The notes under the pieces: model-generated | Databases searched by the model: none | Seen by the model: only the letters and a program-made list of their open reading frames with translations | Told to the model about the DNA's origin: nothing | Made by a program: the position numbers and the translations under genes | Assembly (NCBI GenBank): GCA_963829235.1 | Contig: CAWHIF010000003.1 | Coordinates: 1,116,001 to 1,180,000, forward strand | Direction of reading: 5' to 3' | Length of the DNA: 64,000 nucleotides | DNA from: Bog-756 sp963829235 | GTDB lineage: Bacteria; Actinomycetota; Acidimicrobiia; Acidimicrobiales; RAAP-2 | Part shown: piece by piece, positions 53,173-61,943 of the stretch | Layout of the letters: each line of letters opens with the position of its first letter | Position numbering within the stretch: position 1 is the stretch's first letter

Positions 53173-53188
53173 TGTTTCACGTGGAACA
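53173..53188. promoter_or_regulatory. parS: parS site 4 (perfect)
   Basis: TGTTTCACGTGGAACA is an exact canonical parS, just past the end of rsmG, about 740 bp from site 3. Confidence 0.95.
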
Positions 53189-53234
53189 GGGCGGGGAGCT
53201 CGTCACCGCGATATCGGCCGGAGGGCCGCCGGGG

Positions 53235-53913
53235 TCAGAAGAGGGGTCGCTTCGCCGGAATACCCACACGCCTCGGGAACCGGTCGGGGGTCTCGCGAAA
53301 CTTGGCCAGAACCTGGTATCCGTAGGAGTCGTTGAACCGTAGCCGGGTCGAGGGTTCGGAGTCCAAGCTGATCCAACCCATCTGACGGCCATCGACCGCC
53401 GTCGCTGTCCGGCGGCTCCGAAACGACCATCAGGCCGCCAGCAGCCAGGAACGGGGCGCCACACTCTGCAGCAACTGCCGGGGCGCCGAACGAGCGGGAT
53501 GTGACCAGGTCGAACTTCTCACGGAAGGACGCAGAGTGGGCAGCGTCCTCGGCTCGAGCGTGCAGCACCTCAACGTTTCCCGTCTCGGCCCGGCCGGAGC
53601 ACTCAGACAGAAGGAAACCGGCCCGGCGTTCATTGCTCTCGATCAGAAGGATCCGGCTTCCGGGCCAGCAGGAGAGCAGAACGAGGCCCGGGACTCCGCC
53701 CCCCGATCCCAAATCGGCGATGGACGCGGGCGCTTCTTCCATCCGGGACTCGGCCGCGTGCACGAACCCGAGAGCGTGATCGATCTGGTCACCGACGGGC
53801 ATCCCACCCAGAAAGCCGAGCTCCGCCGACCGCCCCAGTGCCTCCACGACCCAGGGCTCGACCCGACTCCTGAGCTCGCTGATGGACCCGGTCGTTCCCT
53901 GTGGCTGGGTCAC
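53235..53913 (-). pseudogene. rsmG: 16S rRNA m7G methyltransferase RsmG, frameshifted
   Basis: The first about 160 residues are normal RsmG/GidB: the SAM loop SIADLGSGGGVPGLVLL, LIESNERRAGFL and VTSRSFGAPAVAAECGAPFL. After SEPPDSDG the open frame loses similarity, but a shifted frame reads GWISLDSEPSTRLRFNDSYG and ends FPRRVGIPAKRPLF then a stop at 53235, the conserved RsmG C-terminus. 679 bp is 3n+1: one extra base near 53390-53405. As read, translation would continue out of frame to 53203. The enzyme methylates G527 of 16S rRNA. Confidence 0.85.
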
Positions 53914-53932
53914 AGTCGGCCCCCGACGAGCA

Positions 53933-54979
53933 TCAGCTCGACGGAGCGATTACCACATACCTCGTCGGTTCCGTGCCGTCGGAACGCGTCTCGACACCTT
54001 CAATCTCGTTGACGGTGTCGTGGACGACCTTGCGGTCGGCCGGCGACATTGGCTCCAGAGCCCGCTCCTCGCCCGATTCGATGACCTCGTGCACGATTCC
54101 CTCGGTGAATCGGCGAAGAGCGGCGACCCGTTTCTCACGGTAGCCACCCACATCGACCAGAATCCGGTCGGTCCGATTCTCGGACTGACGCTGCACGAAC
54201 GTCCGGGTGAGGTCCTGAACCGCCGAAAGCGTCGCCCCCCTGGGTCCGACAAGCAGACCGAGGTCGTCGCCAACGGCGGCGACCTGTACGGTGTCCTCGT
54301 CGATCTCCGAATAGCCAACCTCGGCATCGAGTCCGAATTCCCGGACCAGCCCGGCGACGAAATCAGCCGCGGCCTGGCCCTGCTGCTCGAGTGTCAGTGA
54401 CTCTTCCATCTTGCTCTCGCTCTCCCCGGGCTTACGTCCGGCACTTTCTTTCCCCTGCTCTTTCGGCTGACCACCGTTCTGGCCACCACTACCGCTCCGG
54501 GCCCCGCGCCGCCGTCGGTTCGATCTCCCCGACGCGGCTGGTTTCGATCCGTTGGACTCCTGTCCTGCGCCATCGGATCCATCGAGCTCGGCGCTGTCGA
54601 CCTCGGCTCCGGTGTTACCCTCGCCCCTCGCGGGGCGCCGGTCGTTTCCGGCTTCGGAGGTCCGCGAAGAGCTGCCTTTCTGCTGGTCCCCGCGGCCCGA
54701 AGCCGCCGTCCCACCCTTGCGACCCCCACCACCGTTCCGAGAGCGGTCGCCTCCTTCGCGCCGCCGATCCGACTTGGGCCGCCGGCCGCGCTTCGGCGGG
54801 GGCATCACCGGCCTCACCCGGGCTTGGACCCGGGCCTCCCCGCGCATCCGACCGAACAACCCGGCCTTGGGCTCGCTCAGCACCACGAATTCAGCGTCGT
54901 CCTCAGCCACTCCGAGAAGGTCGAGGACTGTTTCCTTCGCCTCCGGCAGCGTCTTCCCACTGGCTTCCACCCACTCCAC
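53933..54979 (-). CDS. jag: Jag/KhpB-family RNA-binding protein
   Basis: A 348-residue protein. The Jag_N domain is at residues 1-50 (VEASGKTLPEAKETVLDLLG, EPKAGLFGRMRGEARV); a long basic, Gly/Arg/Ser-rich linker follows (about 60-190); then come KH (GLLVGPRGATLSAVQDLTR) and R3H (RRFTEGIVHEVIESGEER, MSPADRKVVHDTV) domains. It binds RNA and links to cell-division and membrane-insertion functions; normally follows yidC. GTG start 3 bp after the yidC stop. The linker is longer than in most homologs. Confidence 0.93.
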   Translation of the reverse strand: MEWVEASGKTLPEAKETVLDLLGVAEDDAEFVVLSEPKAGLFGRMRGEARVQARVRPVMPPPKRGRRPKSDRRREGGDRSRNGGGGRKGGTAASGRGDQQKGSSSRTSEAGNDRRPARGEGNTGAEVDSAELDGSDGAGQESNGSKPAASGRSNRRRRGARSGSGGQNGGQPKEQGKESAGRKPGESESKMEESLTLEQQGQAAADFVAGLVREFGLDAEVGYSEIDEDTVQVAAVGDDLGLLVGPRGATLSAVQDLTRTFVQRQSENRTDRILVDVGGYREKRVAALRRFTEGIVHEVIESGEERALEPMSPADRKVVHDTVNEIEGVETRSDGTEPTRYVVIAPSS

Positions 54980-54982
54980 CTG

Positions 54983-56206
54983 TTACCGGGCCTTTCTCTC
55001 GCGCTTCGCCTTGGAGCGGGGGTGCTCCTTTGGTTGGGTCGCGCTTTCCTCATCTGCTGCCGCAGCCTCGGATCCGTTGTTTCCGTTCGTCGAATTCTTC
55101 GTGTTCTTCTGCGCTGATCCCGGGCGGCTCCGATTGCCGGGGCTGGGATCCTTCCGGCCGTTGGATCCGTTGGTCGACCCGGTCTGCTTGGCCTGGCCCG
55201 ACTTGGCCGGGGGCGCCTTCGTCGGGTCGGGCCGTCCCTTTCCATTGGTACCGTTCGTGCCCGCAGCACCTTTCGCCTGTCCGGTGCCTGCGGTCTTGGC
55301 CTTCGGCAGTGCCCGTTCTGTCCGGTCCACGACCGGGCCCTTCTTGGCCCCCGCGGCCGGCGGGGCCACGGGTGGGCCGGCCACGATGCCTTTCCGGAAG
55401 AGGATCTCCTGCGTCAGGATTCGAATTGCACTTGAAAATATGAAATAGACATTCAAGATTGCTGCCACATTAAGGTAAATGAACCCAAAGATGAGTGGCA
55501 TGTATTTCTGGATCATTGCCGCCTGAGGATTTGCCTGAGTAGCTTGCGGATTTCTCGCATTCAACCTGGCCATCTGCAGGTACTGCAATCCGACGGCAGC
55601 AGCCACCAGCAGCAGGTACGGGATGGCCGCGATCCAGCTCGAGTGATGGGACAGCAACTTCTGGGCAAAGTCCATTCCGAACGAATTGAGCTGCCCGTGA
55701 GCAGCTACGATGTCCGTCCTCATCTTTGACGGATCGGGAATATAGCGAGGGATCGCTTTGATCTGTTCGGGCACGACCGTCTTGACCCCGTCGATGGTGA
55801 CCGTATGTTTGGGGATGGTGACAGTGTTGGTGATACCTCGGATGACGCTGTAGAGAACAAAGAATGCCGGCATCTGCAATAGCATCGGCAAACACCCTGA
55901 GGCGGGGTTCACATTGTGCTCTTTGTAGAGCTTCATCATTTCTTCGTTCATCTGGGCCCGGTTTTCGGCGCCCTTGTACTTCTGCTGCAACTTCTTCATC
56001 TCGGGCCCGAGGGCCTGCATGGCCGCCATGTTCTTCGTGCTCTTGACGGTCAGCGGGGTGAGCGCGGCCATGATCACGATGGTGAGCAGGGCCACATCGA
56101 TCGGATAGTTCGGGATGATCGAGAAGAAGAAGGCCAGGACTGATCCCACGAAGTCCAGCAGGGGCTGGAAGATCTTGCCGATCGGAGTGGTCAGTGATCC
56201 GAACAT
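54983..56206 (-). CDS. yidC: membrane protein insertase YidC
   Basis: A 407-residue YidC/Oxa1 insertase. The conserved core has MAALTPLTVKSTKNMAAMQ, PEMKKLQQKYKGAENRAQMN, LYKEHNVNPASGCLPMLLQMP and LQYLQMARLNARNP, with about five helices. A 130-residue Gly/Asn/Thr/Lys-rich cytoplasmic tail follows, ending in a basic RSKAKRERKAR that may contact ribosomes. The ATG at 56206 is used; yidD overlaps its start. Confidence 0.94.
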   Translation of the reverse strand: MFGSLTTPIGKIFQPLLDFVGSVLAFFFSIIPNYPIDVALLTIVIMAALTPLTVKSTKNMAAMQALGPEMKKLQQKYKGAENRAQMNEEMMKLYKEHNVNPASGCLPMLLQMPAFFVLYSVIRGITNTVTIPKHTVTIDGVKTVVPEQIKAIPRYIPDPSKMRTDIVAAHGQLNSFGMDFAQKLLSHHSSWIAAIPYLLLVAAAVGLQYLQMARLNARNPQATQANPQAAMIQKYMPLIFGFIYLNVAAILNVYFIFSSAIRILTQEILFRKGIVAGPPVAPPAAGAKKGPVVDRTERALPKAKTAGTGQAKGAAGTNGTNGKGRPDPTKAPPAKSGQAKQTGSTNGSNGRKDPSPGNRSRPGSAQKNTKNSTNGNNGSEAAAADEESATQPKEHPRSKAKRERKAR

Positions 56207-56520
56207 GGGGTCCTCCGATCGGGCACGGGATCGACGCCATGTCCACCCCAGGGAGTGCATCGCAGAAGTCGTCGAAGCGTGAGCCAGGCACCGCGGGTGG
56301 CCCCGTGCACCTCGATGGCCTGGACCGCGTAGTCAGAGCATGTCGGGAGGAACCGACATCCTGTCGGCCGCCCCGAGCGCATCAATTGGTAGCTGCGGAT
56401 TCCGGCGATCATCCAACCGGCCGGCCGGCGGCGGTGTGCCCGGTCGTCTCCCCCGGGCGACACCGGGTCCGCGGGCGAAACATCCGTACCGGGACCCAGT
56501 ACGTCCTGAGAGGTGATCAC
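56191..56520 (-). CDS. yidD: membrane protein insertion efficiency factor YidD
   Basis: A 109-residue YidD (Haemolytic-domain) protein: GIRSYQLMRSGRPTGC, FLPTCSDYAVQAIEVHGATRG and RRLLRCTPWGGHGVDPVP. It aids YidC and the Sec insertase. About 35 extra residues precede the core. GTG 56520 overlaps the rnpA stop (GTGA), and its end overlaps the yidC start. Confidence 0.9.
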   Translation of the reverse strand: MITSQDVLGPGTDVSPADPVSPGGDDRAHRRRPAGWMIAGIRSYQLMRSGRPTGCRFLPTCSDYAVQAIEVHGATRGAWLTLRRLLRCTPWGGHGVDPVPDRRTPCSDH

Positions 56521-56936
56521 CGGACCGTCCCGTGGTCGGGTGGGCCGATGACCGGGGCACGGCGAGACCGGCCGCTCGTGGCCCTCTCAAACGCTTGGTT
56601 CATAGCCACCCTCAGTTCGTCGAATCCCAACAATGACCCACCGGGCCCTGCGCGTACCAGGTACGTGCCCGCCGGAAGGGACGACACCTGCTCGGCCACG
56701 ATGGCCCGCAATCTCCGCTTCAGCCGGTTCCTCACCACTGCACTTCCCACCCGCCTGTTGACGGCATACGCCACCTGCACCCCTGACCAGGATGGTTGCT
56801 TCAAAAAACTGACAGCCAGAGGTCCCCAGCGCCCGCGGGTCCCGTTCCGTCGGAGCTCCTCGAACGCCCGGCGTGACCTGACTGCCCCGACACCGGTTAT
56901 CGTTGCCCGGTCGGCCGGAGCGGCTGTGGCGCTCAC
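56517..56936 (-). CDS. rnpA: ribonuclease P protein component
   Basis: A 139-residue C5 protein that helps RNase P RNA mature tRNA 5' ends. The signature is NRRVGSAVVRNRLKRRLRAI, with YAVNRRVG upstream of it and YLVRAGPGGSLLGFDEL downstream. GTG 56936 overlaps the rpmH stop (GTGA), the usual tight coupling. The long upstream frame belongs to rpmH. Confidence 0.93.
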   Translation of the reverse strand: MSATAAPADRATITGVGAVRSRRAFEELRRNGTRGRWGPLAVSFLKQPSWSGVQVAYAVNRRVGSAVVRNRLKRRLRAIVAEQVSSLPAGTYLVRAGPGGSLLGFDELRVAMNQAFERATSGRSRRAPVIGPPDHGTVR

Positions 56937-57067
56937 ACCGACAGCCGATGGCGTCCCTTCGCCCGGCGCGACCGGATGACAGCGCGCCCGGCCTTGCTCG
57001 ACATCCGCTTGCGGAATCCGTGGGTTTTGGCCCGTTTGCGTACGTTTGGCTGATAGGTCCGCTTCAT
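56933..57067 (-). CDS. rpmH: 50S ribosomal protein L34
   Basis: A 44-residue bL34 too short for many gene finders: MKRTYQPNVRKRAKTHGF then RMSSKAGRAVIRSRRAKGR, ending HRLSV. ATG 57067, preceded by GGAG. First gene of the rpmH-rnpA-yidD-yidC-jag-rsmG operon, divergent from dnaA across the left part of the origin. Confidence 0.97.
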   Translation of the reverse strand: MKRTYQPNVRKRAKTHGFRKRMSSKAGRAVIRSRRAKGRHRLSV

Positions 57068-57424
57068 TTCTCCAACTTCCTTCCTCCGCCCTGAACCGTG
57101 GACTTTGGTGTCCCAGACGGCAGGGGACCCCGATCACAGGGGTCTGGGCATTCCCCTACATGCTAGGCGCAAACCGCCACCCGCTCTAGTCGCTCACCGG
57201 GAGGCACGCCGGGTGGGCACGGTGTACCGTTCCGAACACAGCAAGTGGCTTCTGGACACACAGGATCCGACCGGCCCGCCACTTGGCTCAAACGAACGAA
57301 GCAGGTATCCGATCACAGCACCACCCTGGTCGTGGCCCCCCGGCGCCGCGCACACGAACGGATGCTGTCCACAGCTGTGGAAAGTGCTGTGGACCAAATC
57401 GACAGTCCAAGGGCGGAGGCCCAC
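57068..57424. other. rpmH-dnaA intergenic region, left part of oriC
   Basis: 357 bp between divergent rpmH and dnaA. No gene. Near its right end are three DnaA-box-like 9-mers in inverted and direct order: CTGTCCACA (57365-57373), TGTGGAAAG (57377-57385) and TGTGGACCA (57389-57397). It likely carries the rpmH and dnaA promoters and DnaA autoregulatory sites. Confidence 0.65.
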
Positions 57425-58855
57425 GTGAACGACACAGAAAGCTTGTGGATTTTGTGTTCAGAAGCACTGCGCGAGCAGGTGTCCGATGCCATCTGGCAGG
57501 CCTACCTGTCCGGAATCACCCCGCTTTCCATCAAGGAGAGTGAAATCGTGTTGGGGGTGCCCAACACGCTCATCAGAGACCGGGTCGAGTCCCGATTCCT
57601 CGGCCTCATCCAGGACACCGTCACCGGTACCGTGGGGCGTGACCTCGAAGTGCAGCTCGAGGTGGTGGCACCGGTCTACGAACCGGCCGAAGAGAGCCCG
57701 GCGGTCGTCGACCCCCAAATTGACGGGAGCCGGCGCGAGGTCCGGAGGCGGTTTCTCTGCCGGTTCGTCGTTGTGGCATGAAAACCAGAAAAAGCCTGGT
57801 GGGGAGCGGTCCGGTGATCGGATCGACTTCCCCGTGCTCGATCCCCGCTACACCTTCGACACGTTTGTGATCGCCTCATCCAACCGATTCGCCCACGCCG
57901 CGGCCCAGTCGGTGGCCGAATCCCCGGCACGGTCCTACAACCCGCTGTTCATCTACGGCGACGCCGGCCTGGGCAAGACCCATCTACTGCACGCCATCGG
58001 GAACTACGTGCTCGAAAATTTTTCAGGGCGTCATGTGCGATACGTGACCACCGAGACCTACATGAACGAATTCGTGGACGCCATCCGGACCAACACCACC
58101 ACCGCGTTCAAGCGCCGGTACCGCGAGTGCGACGTCCTCCTCATCGACGACGTCCAGTTCATGGAGCGCAAGGAGTCCCTCCAGGAGGAGTTCTTCCACA
58201 CGTTCAACTCCCTCTACGGGGCGTCGAAACAGATCGTGCTCACCTCTGACCGCCCTCCCAAGTCGATCGCCACACTGGAGGACAGGCTCAGGAGCCGGTT
58301 CCTTTCCGGCCTCATCACCGAGGTCCAGCCGCCCGAGCTCGAGACCCGCCTGGCCATCCTTCAGACCAAGGCCGAGCATGAACAGGTGGACGTGCCCGAC
58401 GACGTGCTCGAATTCATCGCCACCCACGTCAAGGACAACATCCGTGAGCTGGAGGGCGCCCTCATCCGGGTGACCGCCTTCGCCAGCCTCAACCGCCAGC
58501 CCATGAGCAGGGAACTCGCCGAAGTGGTGCTGTCCGACATCGTCTCCGCCGACCAACCCAGGAGGATCACGCCCGATGTCATCCTCAATGCCACGGCCGA
58601 CACCTTCGGCTTCTCCGTCGAGGAGATCTGTGGCCCCAACCGGCGGCGGCCCCTCGTCACCGCCCGCCAGGTCAGTATGTACGTGTTCAGGGAGTTGACC
58701 GATTTCAGCTATCCGGCCATCGGACGGGAATTCGGGGGCGCGATCACTCCACCGTCATGCACGCCGTCGACAAGGTGGCCACGCTCATGAAGGAACGGCA
58801 CCAGACCTACAACCAGGTGACCGACCTCATCGTCCGGATCAAGAGTGGCCCATGA
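57425..58855 (+). pseudogene. dnaA: chromosomal replication initiator DnaA, read in three frames
   Basis: DnaA parts are complete but in different frames. Domain I (LWILCSEALREQVSDAIWQAYLSG) opens at GTG 57425 and would stop at 57781. Domain III (FIYGDAGLGKTHLLHAIGNY, CDVLLIDDVQFM, GALIRVTAFASL) runs in a frame shifted by one extra base in the domain II linker, possibly at the five-C run near 57714. The C-terminal helix-turn-helix RDHSTVMHAVDKVATLM needs one base added at GGGGG (58734-58738). The two shifts cancel: 1431 bp equals 477 codons ending KSGP at 58855. An essential gene is very unlikely to be dead, so sequence error is probable. Confidence 0.92.
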
Positions 58856-59178
58856 CGGTCCGGACGCCCGGTCGGCGCTCGTGATCCACGATCAACGCTG
58901 CCTTCCTGGCGCTCCGGCCTGCCTGTATCCAGAGGTTGTGCACTATCTGTGGATATCTCGGCACCAATCTGGGGCAATTCTGTGAACTCAGATGAACTTG
59001 TCCATAACCAGTCACCCAAAGAACACCCAATGGCAGCAGCCGGCGGTGTTCGGGGGATGAACGCCTGATCGAAAAACCAGCTTTGTGCTGGGCGGCAAAG
59101 CGTTTATCCACAATCCACAGGCCTTACTACCATCACTATCAAATTTAAATACCTAGAAAGACAAGAAAGGATCTCCTG
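58856..59178. other. oriC: origin of replication, dnaA-dnaN intergenic
   Basis: Gene-free 323 bp with DnaA-box-like 9-mers: TGTGGATAT (58948), TTGTCCATA (58998), and a perfect TTATCCACA (59104-59112) followed by AATCCACAG. An AT-rich block (about 59127-59170, with AAATTTAAATACC) just before dnaN is a good unwinding element in such GC-rich DNA. A dnaN ribosome-binding site (AGGATCTCCT) ends the region. Confidence 0.8.
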
Positions 59179-60339
59179 GTGAAGTTCCGATGTGAGCGCG
59201 ACTCCCTGGTGGAGGTCCTGACCACCGCGGGTCGTGCCGTCAGCTCCCGCACCTCGACATCGATGGCCCTCGGAGGGGTCCGGATCGAGTCACAGGCCAA
59301 CCACCTCGGAGTGGTGGGTACCGACCTGGATCTCACCGTCCACGCCTCGACCGAGGTCATCGGGATCTCGGATGGTGTGTGCGTGGCCCCGGCAAAGTTG
59401 TTGGCGGACATCGTCCGGTCGCTCGAACCGGGGGCTGTGACCGTCGAATCAGAGGGGGAGAAGGTCGAGATCGGTGCGGCCCGATCCCGCTTCAGCCTCC
59501 GGACGTTTCCGGTGGACGACTTCCCGTCGCTGCCGGAACCTCCCCGACCGGCCACCTTCCTGCCCGCGTCAAGCCTGGCCGGCGCTCTCCGTCAGGTGGT
59601 GCGGGCCGCTTCCAGTGACGATGCCCGGCCGCTCCTGACCGGCGTGCTCATCGCCGCCGAGGGTGGCGGCATCCGGTTGGTGGCCACCGACTCGTACCGG
59701 TTGGCCATGCGTGACATCGACGGCAGCGACGCGTTGACCGACAGCTCACAGATCCTGGTGCCGGCCCGGGCGCTGGCGGAACTGCAGAAGCTTTCGGTTC
59801 TCGGTGCCGCGACCAAGGAGGAGGCCTCTGACCGGACGGACGGGGAAGGAGAAGGGGCCGGGTCGGCACCGACCATCGGCCTGTCCATCGGAGACCACGA
59901 CGTGACCTTCACCTCCGGTGATGTCAAGATCAGCACGCGGCTCCTCGACGGGAGCTATCCCGACTACCGGCAGTTGATCCCGTCCGAATACCCCAACCGG
60001 CTCCATGTGGGCAAAGACTCGCTGCTCGACGCACTCCGGCGCGTACGGTTGCTGGTCCGGGACAACACCACACCGGTTCGTCTTTCCATGCGCAGTGGCG
60101 GGGTGGACCTGACCGTCGTCTCACAGGAGGTGGGCGATGCCAGCGAGACCGTCGACGCCGATTTCGAAGGGTCAGAGCTCACCATCGCGTTCAATCCCAC
60201 GTACCTGATCGACGGGGTGGAGGCTGTGTCGGGGGACGAGGTCCTCCTCGAGACCGTCGACGCCACCAAGCCGGCCACCGTGCGAGCGGCCGAGGAGACC
60301 AATTTCCGCTACCTCCTGATGCCCGTTCGGGTTTCGTAG
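59179..60339 (+). CDS. dnaN: DNA polymerase III beta sliding clamp
   Basis: A 386-residue processivity clamp. Begins KFRCERDSLVEVLTTAGRAV; three clamp domains, with RPLLTGVLIAAEGGGIRLVATDSYRLAMR, DGSYPDYRQLIPSEYP and the C-terminal NFRYLLMPVR. An about 20-residue acidic insertion (ASDRTDGEGEGAGS) is between domains. GTG start. Confidence 0.96.
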   Translation: MKFRCERDSLVEVLTTAGRAVSSRTSTSMALGGVRIESQANHLGVVGTDLDLTVHASTEVIGISDGVCVAPAKLLADIVRSLEPGAVTVESEGEKVEIGAARSRFSLRTFPVDDFPSLPEPPRPATFLPASSLAGALRQVVRAASSDDARPLLTGVLIAAEGGGIRLVATDSYRLAMRDIDGSDALTDSSQILVPARALAELQKLSVLGAATKEEASDRTDGEGEGAGSAPTIGLSIGDHDVTFTSGDVKISTRLLDGSYPDYRQLIPSEYPNRLHVGKDSLLDALRRVRLLVRDNTTPVRLSMRSGGVDLTVVSQEVGDASETVDADFEGSELTIAFNPTYLIDGVEAVSGDEVLLETVDATKPATVRAAEETNFRYLLMPVRVS

Positions 60340-60366
60340 TCCGGCCGAACATCACACCCGTTCTTC

Positions 60367-61467
60367 GTGCACCTCGTCTCACTGGAAGTCACCAATTTCC
60401 GGAACATCACCCAGCTGAGCATCGAGCCCGATCCTCTCGGGACGACGGTCATCACCGGTCGCAACGGTGCAGGCAAAACGAGTGTGCTGGAGGCCGTCAC
60501 CTACCTGTCGACCCTGCAGTCGTTCCGCCGGTCACCAAGGGAGGCCCTTGTCCAACGCGGTGCCGAGCAAGCCATTCTCAGAGCTGTGACCATGGTGGAC
60601 GGGCGGTCGGTCAGCATCGAGGCCGAGCTTTCGAACACGGGTCGTTGGCGCACGATGGTCAACCGCCAGACCGTCCGCCGTCGGAGCGATCTTCACGACG
60701 CCCTGCGGACGACGGTGTTCTCCCCCGAGGATATCGGGGTCGTCCGCTCGGGTCCGACGGAACGGCGCAGGTTCCTCGACGAGACCATGGCCGTGGTCGA
60801 CCCCAAGGCGGCCCGGGCCGCCGAAGATGTGGAGAAGATCCTCCGCCAGCGGTCGGCGTTGCTACGGACCACGGGCCGGAAACCGAGCGCCGACGTCGCC
60901 AGCACACTCGATGTGTGGGATGCACGCCTCGACGCCGCCGGGACCGCTCTGGTTGAGGCCCGTGAGTCGCTGGTCGGCCAGCTGGCGCCGATCACCGAAG
61001 CCCACTACTCACGCCTGGCCGGCAAGGTGACCGTCGTCACCCTGGACTACCAGCGGTCGTGGTCGGGCCGCCTCCTCGACGCATTGGCCGAGTCCAGGGG
61101 AAAGGACATGGAACGCGGCCTCTCATTGACAGGTCCCCACCGCGACGAACTCGAGCTTTCCCTGTCGGGCCTCCCCAGCCGTACCCACGCCTCGCAGGGA
61201 GAGCAGCGGTCGCTGGCCCTGGCCCTGCAGCTCGCCGCCCATCAGCTGGCCACAGAGCGTCTGGGTACACCGCCGGTCCTCCTCCTCGATGACGTGTTCT
61301 CGGAGCTCGACCCGTTCCGAGCCAAGGCCTTGTTGGCAGGCCTCCCTCCCGGCCAGGCTCTCTTGACCACGGCCCTTCCTGCTCCCGTCGAGGTCGCGGC
61401 GGCAAAGATCTATCCCGTCGACGCCGGCGGCCGCATGGCCGGAAGCGAAGAGACAGGCCCGGGCTAG
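60367..61467 (+). CDS. recF: DNA replication and repair protein RecF
   Basis: A 366-residue SMC-like ATPase that helps load RecA at gaps. FRNITQLSIEPDPLG, Walker A ITGRNGAGKTSVLEAV, VNRQTVRRRSDL, GPHRDELELSL, signature ASQGEQRSLALALQLA and Walker B LLLDDVFSELD. GTG start 27 bp after dnaN. Confidence 0.95.
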   Translation: MHLVSLEVTNFRNITQLSIEPDPLGTTVITGRNGAGKTSVLEAVTYLSTLQSFRRSPREALVQRGAEQAILRAVTMVDGRSVSIEAELSNTGRWRTMVNRQTVRRRSDLHDALRTTVFSPEDIGVVRSGPTERRRFLDETMAVVDPKAARAAEDVEKILRQRSALLRTTGRKPSADVASTLDVWDARLDAAGTALVEARESLVGQLAPITEAHYSRLAGKVTVVTLDYQRSWSGRLLDALAESRGKDMERGLSLTGPHRDELELSLSGLPSRTHASQGEQRSLALALQLAAHQLATERLGTPPVLLLDDVFSELDPFRAKALLAGLPPGQALLTTALPAPVEVAAAKIYPVDAGGRMAGSEETGPG

Positions 61468-61784
61468 TGGGTTCTGGACCGAGTGAGCGCGAGAAAGGCC
61501 CCCGTCGCCTCGAGACCTCACTCGACGCGGTGACCAGGCGGTTGGGCCTGGAGGACTCGAGGGGCATCGGGCTGCTCTTCGCCCGGTGGCCCGAGATCGT
61601 CGGCCCAGCCATGGCCGGCCACGTCCGGCCGATCCGGCTCGACAACGAATCCCTGGTGGTGACGGTGGATCACCCGGCGTGGGCCACCCAGGTCCGCAGT
61701 CTGGGGGACGAGCTCTTGGACCGGGTGGTGGAGGAGACCGGAGCGCCGAGGCCGGGCCGTCTGGAGGTCCGGGTCCGCCGCTAG
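61467..61784 (+). CDS. DUF721/DciA-like protein
   Basis: A 105-residue DUF721 protein: LFARWPEIVGPAMAGHVRPIRL and LVVTVDHPAWATQVRSLGDELL. In other bacteria DUF721 (DciA) helps load the replicative helicase; the same conserved spot between recF and gyrB supports that. GTG shares one base with the recF stop. Confidence 0.88.
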   Translation: MGSGPSEREKGPRRLETSLDAVTRRLGLEDSRGIGLLFARWPEIVGPAMAGHVRPIRLDNESLVVTVDHPAWATQVRSLGDELLDRVVEETGAPRPGRLEVRVRR

Positions 61785-61943
61785 GCGGGGTCGTTCCCAC
61801 CGCGATCATCGGTCAGGGCCGGCACCCCCGACGGCTACACTGGAGCTTTGGAATCGGGTACTCGCAGTGGCCGACAAAGGCGTGGAGGCTCTCTCGTTGC
61901 GCTGGTTCCCGTTCAGTCAGTCGATGTTGGAAAGGGCGCGCCT

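Noticed and set aside
52786..53325. 179-residue open frame in the parS region
   Set aside because: It spans a parS site and several copies of the non-coding repeat, and its protein is only a repeat translation without a ribosome-binding site.
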